DNA from: Planctomycetota bacterium
GTDB lineage: Bacteria; Planctomycetota; UBA1135; GCA-002686595
Length of the DNA stretch: 5,001 nucleotides
Direction of reading: 5' to 3'
NCBI GenBank assembly: GCA_022447405.1
Contig: JAKVCE010000192.1
Coordinates: forward strand, 1-5,001
The position numbers and the translations under genes were made by a program. Below the pieces are notes generated by a model. It made no database searches, was not told the DNA's origin, and was given only the letters and a program-made list of their open reading frames with translations. How positions within the stretch are numbered: the stretch's first letter is position 1; each line of letters begins with the position of its first letter. Below, piece by piece: positions 1 through 5,001 of the stretch.

Positions 1-377
1 GTGTAGTCGTCAGCGAGCTCAGCCCGCTGCTCCTTGTAGTACCAGCCCTCCATGTAGAGGGGGGGGAGGCCAGCTGAGCGACCCTCGGGGTCCAGGTCGT
101 GCATCTCGTTGATGTAGGGGCCGAGCTCCATCTTCTGGGTCTCCCCGAAGCAGCGCCCGACGCGCACCTCTTCAGCTCCATACTCCTCGCGGAAGTGATC
201 GAAGCTCCAGCGCTGCATGGCAGGCCAGTCATCCATCATGCCCTCGAGGACGACCGGCTTGCGCTTGGCGTAGTACTCGTGGAAGAACTCGCGCGGGGTG
301 ATCCCGCGCACGCGATCAAGCTCGCCGATGTGGCGAGGGTCCTTCGAGGGGGAGGTGGTCGTGGGGTCAGGGCACAT
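1..377 (-). CDS. Cupin-like (JmjC/Cupin_8-type) domain protein, N-terminal part, cut by the left window edge
   Basis: The minus strand is open from an ATG at 377 to the window edge, giving 125 complete codons and no stop. Residues 26-60 read like the start of a cupin-like/JmjC-type domain: a helix (ITPREFFHEYYAKRK), then KPVVLEGMMDDWPAMQRWS at 40-58, then HFREEYGAEEVRVGR. This corresponds to the 'rPVvi.g...WPA...Ws...l...yG...V.v' pattern of Cupin_8 proteins, a family that includes Fe(II)/2-oxoglutarate-dependent hydroxylases. The HxD...H iron-binding residues would lie further downstream, outside the window, so catalytic competence cannot be judged. ATG 377 is the only upstream start, because an in-frame TAG lies about 50 bases before it. 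No Shine-Dalgarno sequence precedes it; the upstream bases are CCCCTCTCCTGTC. Residues 1-20 look polar, with no signal peptide, so the protein is probably cytoplasmic. It is divergent from the aminopeptidase. The family call is fairly safe; the substrate is unknown. Confidence 0.8.
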   Translation of the reverse strand, partial: MCPDPTTTSPSKDPRHIGELDRVRGITPREFFHEYYAKRKPVVLEGMMDDWPAMQRWSFDHFREEYGAEEVRVGRCFGETQKMELGPYINEMHDLDPEGRSAGLPPLYMEGWYYKEQRAELADDY

Positions 378-506
378 GACAGGAGAGGGGCTAACGTCGA
401 GATCGGCAGGGCGTGGCCATTCCCTGAGCTAATCTCGCGGTCTCGGCGGAGGGATGAGCCAGCTTCAGGATTGACCCGGGCTCACGCACGCTGGAGGGAT
501 GTCGCG

Positions 507-512
507 TATCCT
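507..512 (+). promoter_or_regulatory. Possible -10 element (TATCCT) just upstream of the aminopeptidase start
   Basis: TATCCT matches the sigma70-type -10 consensus at four of six positions and ends six bases before ATG 519. Transcription from it would begin at or next to the start codon, giving a leaderless or near-leaderless mRNA. That would fit the absence of a Shine-Dalgarno sequence in the last 12 bases before the ATG. No good -35 sits 16-18 bases upstream. A TTGACC at 471-476 lies too far from it to pair. A chance match is quite possible. Confidence 0.2.
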
Positions 513-518
513 GTCTGG

Positions 519-1889
519 ATGAAGATCACCGCTCTCACCCTCGCTGTCCTCGCGTCCGCCCCCCAAGCGCCCGCCCAGGAGCCCTCGCCTGTCGCTAGTC
601 CGACCACTTGCGGGCTCGGCTCTGCCTTCCACGCGGGCCGCAGGCAAGCGCTGGCAGAGTCCGTAGGGGAAGGCGTGCTCGTCTTCCGAGGCATGCCGAA
701 CACCCGCTCGTACCGACGCTTCCACCAAGACAAGACCTTCTGGTGGCTCACCGGGATCGAGACTCCGAACGCTGCCATCGTGATGGACACCCGGACGAAC
801 GAGGAGGTGCTCTTTCTCCCCAAGCAGAACCTCGGACTCGAGCGCTGGGAGGGCGAGATGTGGGACGCGGGCGACGAGTGGGTCAGCGAGGTCAGCGGCT
901 TCACCGACATCCGCCCAGGCACGCAGATCACCTCCTTCCTGAAGGAGCGCCTCGCTGACAAGCCCACGGTGTGGATCTCCAAGGAGCCGCACGTGGAGCT
1001 CGCGGGTTGCTATGACCGCGCCGAGCCCTATGACCGCAACCGCAAGCGTGACCCCTTAGATGGCCGGGTGAACCGCGAGCAGGCCCTCGAGGACAAGCTC
1101 ATCGAGCGCTACGACGTCGAGGTCAAGGACTGCCAGAAGCAGATCGCGGACCTCCGCAAAGTGAAGACCGCTGAGGAGATCGAGGCGATGCGCAAGGCCA
1201 ACGACATCGGCGTCGCCTCGATGATCGAGGGCATGCGGGCGACGAAGCCCGGCGTGAGCGAGTGGGAGCTCGACAGCTTGATGAGCTTCGTGCAGCGTCG
1301 CATGGGCGCCGCGGGCCCGGCCTATGAGGCGATCGTGGGGGCCGGCGCGAACGCGCTCATCCTCCACTACATCTCGAACCACGAGGTCTGCCAAGACGGA
1401 CAGCTCATCCTCGTCGACTTCGCCCCCGAGGTGAATCACTTCATCACAGACATCACCCGCACTTGGCCGGTGAACGGCAAGTTCACGGAGCGCCAAGCAG
1501 AGATCTATGACTGCGTCCTCGCGGCGCAGGAGGCGGCGATCGCCGCGGTCAGGCCTGGCGTCACGATCCGCGACGTGCAGAAGGCCGCGATGGACGTCAT
1601 CGAGGAGCGCGGAATGCGGAGCCTCGTGCGGCACGGCTTCTTCCACTTCGTCGGGATGGAGGTGCACGACGTCGGAGGCATGCGCGGCGAGCTCGAGGCC
1701 GGGATGGCGTTCACGATCGAGCCTGGGCTCTACGAGGACGAGACCTCGATCGGCGTCCGGATCGAAGACGTCGTGGTCGTCACCGAGGACGGCTGCATCA
1801 ACCTCTCTAAGGGTTGCCCGCGGGACCGCAAGGAGATCGAGGCCATCGTCGGCAAGGGCGGCATCCTCGACTCGATGGACGAGCGCTGA
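519..1889 (+). CDS. Secreted Xaa-Pro aminopeptidase / prolidase-type metallopeptidase (M24B, aminopeptidase P family)
   Basis: A 456-residue protein expected to cleave an N-terminal residue followed by proline, using a dinuclear metal site (usually Mn). Residues 1-19 form a Sec signal peptide (MKITALTLAVLASAPQAPA), with likely cleavage after APA, so it should act in the periplasm or outside the cell. Residues about 35-205 match the creatinase/aminopeptidase P N-terminal domain (VLVFRGMPNTRSYRRFHQ; DKTFWWLTGIE). Residues about 215-440 are the 'pita-bread' catalytic domain. The five metal ligands are visible: D300 (ILVDFAPE), D311 (FITDITRTWPVNGKF), H376 (HGFFHFVGMEVHDVGG), E401 (AFTIEPGLY) and E416 (GVRIEDVVVV). 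The family histidines H283 (LHY) and H383 (VHD) are also present. The start at 519 is chosen because the signal peptide begins there; the frame stays open far upstream but that stretch is antisense to the cupin-like gene. There is no Shine-Dalgarno at usable spacing. It lies 53 bases before prfB in the same direction and may be cotranscribed. Exact substrate, dipeptide or longer peptide, is not determinable here. Confidence 0.92.
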   Translation: MKITALTLAVLASAPQAPAQEPSPVASPTTCGLGSAFHAGRRQALAESVGEGVLVFRGMPNTRSYRRFHQDKTFWWLTGIETPNAAIVMDTRTNEEVLFLPKQNLGLERWEGEMWDAGDEWVSEVSGFTDIRPGTQITSFLKERLADKPTVWISKEPHVELAGCYDRAEPYDRNRKRDPLDGRVNREQALEDKLIERYDVEVKDCQKQIADLRKVKTAEEIEAMRKANDIGVASMIEGMRATKPGVSEWELDSLMSFVQRRMGAAGPAYEAIVGAGANALILHYISNHEVCQDGQLILVDFAPEVNHFITDITRTWPVNGKFTERQAEIYDCVLAAQEAAIAAVRPGVTIRDVQKAAMDVIEERGMRSLVRHGFFHFVGMEVHDVGGMRGELEAGMAFTIEPGLYEDETSIGVRIEDVVVVTEDGCINLSKGCPRDRKEIEAIVGKGGILDSMDER

Positions 1890-1917
1890 TCTCTGGGCTT
1901 CCGGCTCGTATTCAGAG

Positions 1918-1927
1918 GCGGCGCCGC
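1918..1927. repeat. Ten-base perfect GC palindrome between the aminopeptidase gene and prfB
   Basis: GCGGCGCCGC is a perfect ten-base palindrome with no loop, in the 53-base gap between the aminopeptidase stop and the prfB start, directly before a TAGAAT. It has no following T-run, so it is not a convincing intrinsic terminator. It could be a protein-binding site or simply chance in GC-rich DNA. Confidence 0.2.
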
Positions 1928-1933
1928 TAGAAT
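1928..1933 (+). promoter_or_regulatory. Possible prfB -10 element (TAGAAT)
   Basis: TAGAAT matches the -10 consensus TATAAT at five of six positions and ends nine bases before the prfB ATG. A transcript from it would start only a few bases before the ATG. The -35 position at 17-base spacing (CTCGTA) is poor. It is one of few A/T-rich hexamers in this GC-rich gap, which is the main support. prfB could instead be read from the aminopeptidase transcript. Confidence 0.3.
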
Positions 1934-1942
1934 TCGCCCACC

Positions 1943-3056
1943 ATGGCGACGCTCAAAGAACTCACCGACCAGCTTGAGGGACACTCCAATCGGCTGCAGC
2001 AGCTGAAGGAGTCTCTTTGACTACGAAGGCGCGGTAACCCGCTACAAGGAGATCGAGGAGGCCCAGAGCCAGCCCGACTTCTGGAACGATCAGGAGGAGA
2101 GCCAGAAGCTCATCGGGCAGCTCAAGCGAGCGAAGACGGTCATCGAGCCGATCGAGCTCGTCCAGGACGCGCACGACGAGGCAGAGATCCTCGTCGAGAT
2201 GGCGGAGGAGGAGGGCGAGGAGGCTGTCCTTGAGGACATGGAGGTCCTCGTCGCGACCTCGAAGAAGGGCATCGACGCCCTCGAGTTCCGCGTCATGCTC
2301 GGCGGCCCTCAGGACGCGTGCAACGCCTACCTGCAGATCTCAGCGGGCGCAGGTGGCGTCGACTCCTGCGACTGGGCGGGGATGCTCTTGCGCATGTTCA
2401 CGCGCTGGGCCGAGTCCAAGGGGCACGAGGCGAACCTCATCGACCGCGTCGAGGAGACCGAGGGCGGGATCCGCTCGGCGACGCTCTACGTGAAGGGCTC
2501 CTTCGCCTTCGGCCACTTGAAGGCGGAGCTCGGCGTCCACCGCCTCGTGCGCATCAGCCCCTTCGACTCTCAGGCGCGGCGCCACACGGCCTTCGCCTCC
2601 GTCGACGTCTCTCCGGAGGTTGAGGACGACCTCGACGTCGACATCCCCGAGTCCGAGGTCAAGGTGGACACGATGCGCGCGGGTGGCGCGGGCGGACAAC
2701 ACGTCAACAAGACGGAGTCCGCCGTGCGCCTGACGCACATCCCCACCGGGATCGTGATCCGCTGTCAGAACGAGCGCTCACAGCACAAGAACCGCGCCCT
2801 AGCGTGGAAGCTCCTCAAGGCGAAGGTGCTCCAAATGAAGCTCGCTGAGCGCGATGACGAGATGTCGAAGATGTACGGCGCGAAGGGAGAGATCGCCTTC
2901 GGGAGCCAGATCCGCTCCTATGTCTTACACCCCTATCAGATGGTGAAGGACCACCGCACGAGCGTAGAGAAGGGGAACGTCCAGGGGGTCCTAGACGGTG
3001 ACCTCGACGAGTTCATCGAGACCTACTTGCGGACTAAGGGCGCGCAGACGGGTTAG
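1943..3056 (+). CDS. prfB: Peptide chain release factor 2 (RF2), expressed through a programmed +1 frameshift
   Basis: Class I release factor that reads UGA and UAA in the ribosomal A site and triggers hydrolysis of peptidyl-tRNA. The zero frame runs from ATG 1943 for 25 codons (MATLKELTDQLEGHSN...) to TGA at 2018-2020. Skipping T2018 continues in the +1 frame from GAC 2019 (DYEGAVTRYKEIEEAQ...) to TAG 3054-3056. The joined product is 370 residues, close to the 365 of E. coli RF2. Residues about 1-110 are the helical N-terminal domain (PDFWND at 44-49). The stop-codon-reading SPF tripeptide is at 205-207 (VRISPFDSQARRHTAFASV). The catalytic GGQ is at 250-252 (RAGGAGGQHVNKTESAVRL), which rules out RF1, whose tripeptide is PxT. 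The residue equivalent to E. coli K-12 T246 is alanine, the usual bacterial form. A caller unaware of recoding would start at an internal ATG at 2199 and lose about 85 N-terminal residues. No Shine-Dalgarno precedes ATG 1943. RF2 itself is expected to autoregulate expression at the internal TGA. Confidence 0.96.
2006..2021 (+). promoter_or_regulatory. prfB +1 programmed ribosomal frameshift element
   Basis: The element reads AAGGAG (2006-2011, internal Shine-Dalgarno-like), TCT, CTT (2015-2017, slippery leucine codon), TGA (2018-2020, in-frame stop) and C (2021). The order and the three-base gap between the Shine-Dalgarno and CTT match the known E. coli site AGGGGG-TAT-CTT-TGA-C, and the TGA is also codon 26. 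In the known mechanism, scarce RF2 makes termination at TGA-C slow, tRNA-Leu slips from CUU to UUU, and full-length RF2 is made. Abundant RF2 terminates at TGA and lowers its own synthesis. The pattern is seen directly; the function is inferred from the well-studied homologue. Confidence 0.95.
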
Positions 3057-3057
3057 C

Positions 3058-4569
3058 TCAGTCGCCCGCGTAGCCGAGCGCGGCGAGGTGCCCTGACTCG
3101 TCGCGGCGAACGGCGCGTCCTTCGGCGGCCCGCGCTGCGTGCGCCCTGAGGCGCGCGCGCCACTGTGAGAGAGAGCTCGCCCGCGCAGGGTAGATGTCGC
3201 GCTCTTCACCCGGGTCCTCGACGAGGTCGAAGCAGGTGAAGGTGTCAGCGGCGGGGTCGTAGATGAGCTTGGTGGACTCGTCGCGGAGACAGAGCAGGTC
3301 TCGTGGGGCCTCAGGCTTGTGGGTCTCCGCGAGGAGCGTGCGCGGCTCGTCGCTCGAGACCAGCGAGGCTCCCCTCATGCGATGCCAGGGGGCGACGTCT
3401 GTGAGCTCGAGGATGGTGGGGGCGAGGTCGACGTGGGTGACGAGTCGCTCAGCGTTCCGTGCCAGTGAGCGCTTAGCGCGCGACCTGGTCGCGCGGATCA
3501 CCAGGGGCACCCGAAGGACCTCGTCATAGAGGGTGTTCACATGACCGATCTGCCCGTGCTCTCCGAGGGACTCGCCGTGGTCCGAGGTGAGGATGACGAG
3601 GGTGTCCTCGGTGAGGCCGCGCTGTTCGAGGTCATGCATGAGGGCGCCGATGGCGTCATCCACGGCCGCGACCTCGAGGTCATAGCGGCGCTTGATCTCT
3701 TCGACATCGGGGGCGTCGTTCAGCCAGACGCTGAGCTCTACCGCGTCACCCGTTGCTTCGAAGGTGAAAGAGAGCTCTGTGTTCGCCTTGAGCGGCGCGC
3801 CCTCATCGAAGCGGAGAGGCAGCGTGACGCCACGGGTGGACACGCGGACCTCTCGCGCTTTGAAGGGGTGGTGTGAGGAGAAACGGATCGTGTGCTCGCC
3901 GGGCTCGAGGTCGAGGGTGCGCTTCCACCAGCTCATCTCCGAGGTGGTCGCCGCGCCCGCGGGCCGATCATCGACAAAGACCTGCGCGGTGTGCCCGGCG
4001 GTGCCCTGACAGTTGTAGGGCTCGTGCGGATCAGAGAAGTGCGCGAAGAGGAAGAAGGGCTTGGACTCGTCCCGACCCTCGAGGAGGCGCGTGACGCGAG
4101 GCAGCACCTCGTGACCGCGCTCCACCGGGCGACGTCCGGTGTCGTAGAGATGGAAGCCGCGGTCGACTCCGCAGCCCGTGACTACGGGCCAGAGGGTCGC
4201 GAGGCTGACGGCTGCGAGCGACTCGTATCCGCGGGATGCCAGGTGTTGTCCGAGCAGGGGCAGCTCGCGCTCGACGGCTTGTCCGTTGGTGAGGACATGG
4301 CTCTCCGACGGGAGGAGGGAGGAGAAGAGCGAGGCGTGCGCCGGGAGGGTCATCGGCGCGTGAGCGAAGGCGCTCTCAAAGCGGACGCCTTCGTCAGCGA
4401 GGGCGTCCATGTTCGGGGTGATCCCGCGGCCGAGGGCGTCGGCGCGGAGCGTGTCGACGACGATCAGGAGAACATTCTCCCTGCGCCTGTCTTCCTCATA
4501 GTCGGAGGGGACGCCGACGAGGGCGACCGTGAGGGCCGCACATGTAAGGACTGCGAGGGGTGCGCGCAT
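3058..4569 (-). CDS. Exported sulfatase-like hydrolase/transferase (alkaline phosphatase superfamily) with Thr at the nucleophile position and an inserted beta domain
   Basis: A 503-residue protein with an N-terminal signal peptide or anchor (residues 1-22, MRAPLAVLTC...VALVGVPS), so it acts in the envelope or outside. The fold signature is clear: ENVLLIVVDTLRADALG (31-47, metal ligand D39), TPNMDALADEGVRFESAFAHA (51-71), FFLFAHFSDPHEPYN (172-186), LVILTSDHGESLGEHGQIGH (324-343, ligands D330 and H331) and LYDEVLRVPLVI (347-358). Where sulfatases carry C/S-x-P-S-R, this has T74-L-P-A-H, so the Cys/Ser converted to formylglycine is absent. Thr is the nucleophile in related phosphoethanolamine and phosphoglycerol transferases, so sulfatase activity is doubtful. 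Residues about 190-288 are a beta-rich insertion (VFVDDRPAG...LDLEPGEHTIRF) resembling a PEGA-type domain. Start at 4569 is chosen for the compact signal peptide and codon use; ATG 4599, preceded by AAAGGGGGAC, is a real alternative. It is probably cotranscribed with the upstream sulfatase-family gene. Substrate unknown. Confidence 0.88.
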   Translation of the reverse strand: MRAPLAVLTCAALTVALVGVPSDYEEDRRRENVLLIVVDTLRADALGRGITPNMDALADEGVRFESAFAHAPMTLPAHASLFSSLLPSESHVLTNGQAVERELPLLGQHLASRGYESLAAVSLATLWPVVTGCGVDRGFHLYDTGRRPVERGHEVLPRVTRLLEGRDESKPFFLFAHFSDPHEPYNCQGTAGHTAQVFVDDRPAGAATTSEMSWWKRTLDLEPGEHTIRFSSHHPFKAREVRVSTRGVTLPLRFDEGAPLKANTELSFTFEATGDAVELSVWLNDAPDVEEIKRRYDLEVAAVDDAIGALMHDLEQRGLTEDTLVILTSDHGESLGEHGQIGHVNTLYDEVLRVPLVIRATRSRAKRSLARNAERLVTHVDLAPTILELTDVAPWHRMRGASLVSSDEPRTLLAETHKPEAPRDLLCLRDESTKLIYDPAADTFTCFDLVEDPGEERDIYPARASSLSQWRARLRAHAARAAEGRAVRRDESGHLAALGYAGD

Positions 4570-4625
4570 GGCTCGTTGGGGCCCATGATCCGGGCCCATG
4601 TCCCCCTTTATCGTCTCTAGGGCAG

Positions 4626-4647
4626 CTCCAGCTTCAGTGTTCTGGAG
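4626..4647. repeat. Inverted repeat upstream of the sulfatase-like gene
   Basis: CTCCAG (4626-4631) and CTGGAG (4642-4647) form a perfect six-base inverted repeat around a ten-base spacer. It lies between the two sulfatase-family genes, about 27-57 bases before the candidate starts at 4599 and 4569. It could be an operator for a dimeric regulator or an mRNA hairpin in the intercistronic region. Six-base arms are short enough to arise by chance. Confidence 0.2.
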
Positions 4648-4668
4648 GCCCAGAGGCGGCCTTGGCAC

Positions 4669-4681
4669 CCCCTCAGAGGGG
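4669..4681 (-). terminator. Small GC hairpin just after the stop of the right-edge sulfatase-family gene
   Basis: On the minus strand CCCCT-CTG-AGGGG forms a five-base stem with a three-base loop, starting ten bases after the TGA at 4691-4693. No T-run follows (GTGCCAAGG comes next), so it is at best a weak or Rho-assisted terminator or an mRNA-stabilising hairpin between two genes of one unit. Confidence 0.2.
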
Positions 4682-4690
4682 CTCCTGGGC

Positions 4691-5001
4691 TCAATCCCCC
4701 GTCCCGGTGTACCCGAAGGCCTCTAGCTGATCGAGGAAGAGCCGGTTGGCGTCGTCCGGGCTCCCCTCGGGGAGGGTGAAGGGGCGGTCAGACAGGATCT
4801 CCCGCAGGGAGCTCCTGAAGGAGTCGCAGCGAGCGGGATCCTGCTCGGCGAGGTCAACGAGCTCTCCCGGGTCGCTCTGGAGGTCGTAGAGCTCCTCCGC
4901 GCCGCCCGGCACGTGGTACCAGCGGTAGCGGTCGTCGGAGAGCGAGAAGCGCAGCTCCGCCCCCCAGCGCGTGGGGCGCACCGAGCGCTGAGAGAGAGCG
5001 A
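4691..5001 (-). CDS. Sulfatase-family protein, C-terminal part, cut by the right window edge
   Basis: The minus strand is open from the window edge for 102 codons to TGA at 4691-4693. The visible part is the C-terminal subdomain of a sulfatase-like protein. RWGAELRFSLSDDRYRWYHV, then AEELYDLQSDPGELVDLAEQD, match the usual 'r...yKli...g..ELYDL..DPgE..nLa' strand-and-helix pattern, followed by a helical tail ending DQLEAFGYTGTGD. The complete sulfatase-like protein downstream ends ...LAALGYAGD with a comparable IYDP...FDLVEDPGEERD segment, so the two look like paralogues. A GTG at 4981 is an internal valine, not the start, because the frame continues through ALSQRS to the edge. The catalytic N-terminal part, including the formylglycine motif, lies outside the window, so it is unknown whether this copy is a true sulfatase. 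About 91-121 bases separate its stop from the next gene's start in the same direction, which suggests a shared operon. Confidence 0.8.
   Translation of the reverse strand, partial: ALSQRSVRPTRWGAELRFSLSDDRYRWYHVPGGAEELYDLQSDPGELVDLAEQDPARCDSFRSSLREILSDRPFTLPEGSPDDANRLFLDQLEAFGYTGTGD

Noticed and set aside
99..518. In-frame N-terminal extension of the aminopeptidase back to an ATG at 99.
   Set aside because: This stretch is antisense to the cupin-like gene, whose protein sequence is conserved-looking, and the signal peptide begins at 519. The extension would bury the signal peptide.
499..522. A seven-codon mini-ORF (ATG TCG CGT ...) ending in TGA that overlaps the aminopeptidase ATG and follows GGAGGG.
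   Set aside because: The GGAGGG touches the ATG with no spacing, so it would not work as its Shine-Dalgarno, and such a short ORF arises easily by chance. It is too far (20 bases) to serve ATG 519.
1898..1912. GCTTCCGGCTCGTAT in the gap before prfB is identical to part of the E. coli lac promoter spacer and -10 start.
   Set aside because: No -35 lies at the right distance, the sequence continues differently (TATTCA), and the surrounding DNA is ordinary genome sequence with no vector features. I treat it as coincidence.
2199..3056. prfB as a truncated 285-residue gene starting at ATG 2199, or as a frameshifted pseudogene.
   Set aside because: The upstream sequence encodes the conserved RF2 N-terminal domain, and the frame break coincides exactly with the known programmed frameshift motif rather than a random lesion.
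3030..3070. Possible bidirectional terminator between prfB and the sulfatase-like gene (GGGCG at 3038-3042 with CGCCC at 3063-3067).
   Set aside because: The stem is only five bases, the loop about twenty bases, and there is no T-run on either side.
3892..4620. A long open frame (242 codons) on the plus strand opposite the sulfatase-like gene, and similar long frames opposite or within other genes.
   Set aside because: High GC content keeps antisense frames open. Their translations are low-complexity and rich in Arg, Ala and Gly, with no recognisable domain, whereas the minus-strand frame has clear family motifs.

Overview
The window is GC-rich and densely coded, about 93% protein-coding. 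It holds five protein genes, two of them cut by the window edges. The likely source is a high-GC Gram-negative bacterium. The reasons are a Sec-exported M24B aminopeptidase and two exported-type alkaline-phosphatase-superfamily (sulfatase-like) proteins in tandem, both with the '(L/F)GY-x-G' C-terminus often seen in planctomycete and myxobacterial sulfatases. Planctomycetota or Myxococcota is my best inference, but no marker here settles it. I see no rRNA, tRNA, CRISPR array, insertion sequence, integrase or attachment site.

Layout from left to right: (1) 1-377, minus strand, the N-terminal 125 codons of a cupin-like/JmjC-type (Cupin_8-like) protein that runs off the left edge. (2) 378-518, a 141-base divergent intergenic region with only weak promoter-like signals. 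(3) 519-1889, plus strand, a complete secreted Xaa-Pro aminopeptidase/prolidase-type metalloprotease with all five metal ligands. (4) 1943-3056, plus strand, prfB (peptide chain release factor 2). Its reading frame is interrupted at codon 26 by an in-frame TGA inside a textbook +1 programmed frameshift site. The product is 370 residues only if the frameshift is taken into account. (5) 3058-4569, minus strand, a complete sulfatase-like hydrolase/transferase with threonine at the formylglycine position and an inserted beta-rich, PEGA-like domain. Its stop lies one base from the prfB stop. (6) 4570-4690, an intergenic stretch with two small inverted repeats. (7) 4691-5001, minus strand, the C-terminal 102 codons of a second sulfatase-family protein that starts beyond the right edge.

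The aminopeptidase and prfB lie in the same direction 53 bases apart and may share transcripts. The two sulfatase-like genes probably form a minus-strand unit that meets prfB tail to tail. The genes do not form one evident pathway: prfB is housekeeping translation, while the aminopeptidase and sulfatase-like proteins look like envelope or periplasmic hydrolases. The best second-look items are the RF2 recoding element in a region whose start codons mostly lack Shine-Dalgarno sequences, and the unusual active site and domain insertion of the sulfatase-like protein. I found nothing that clearly indicates an undescribed multi-gene system.
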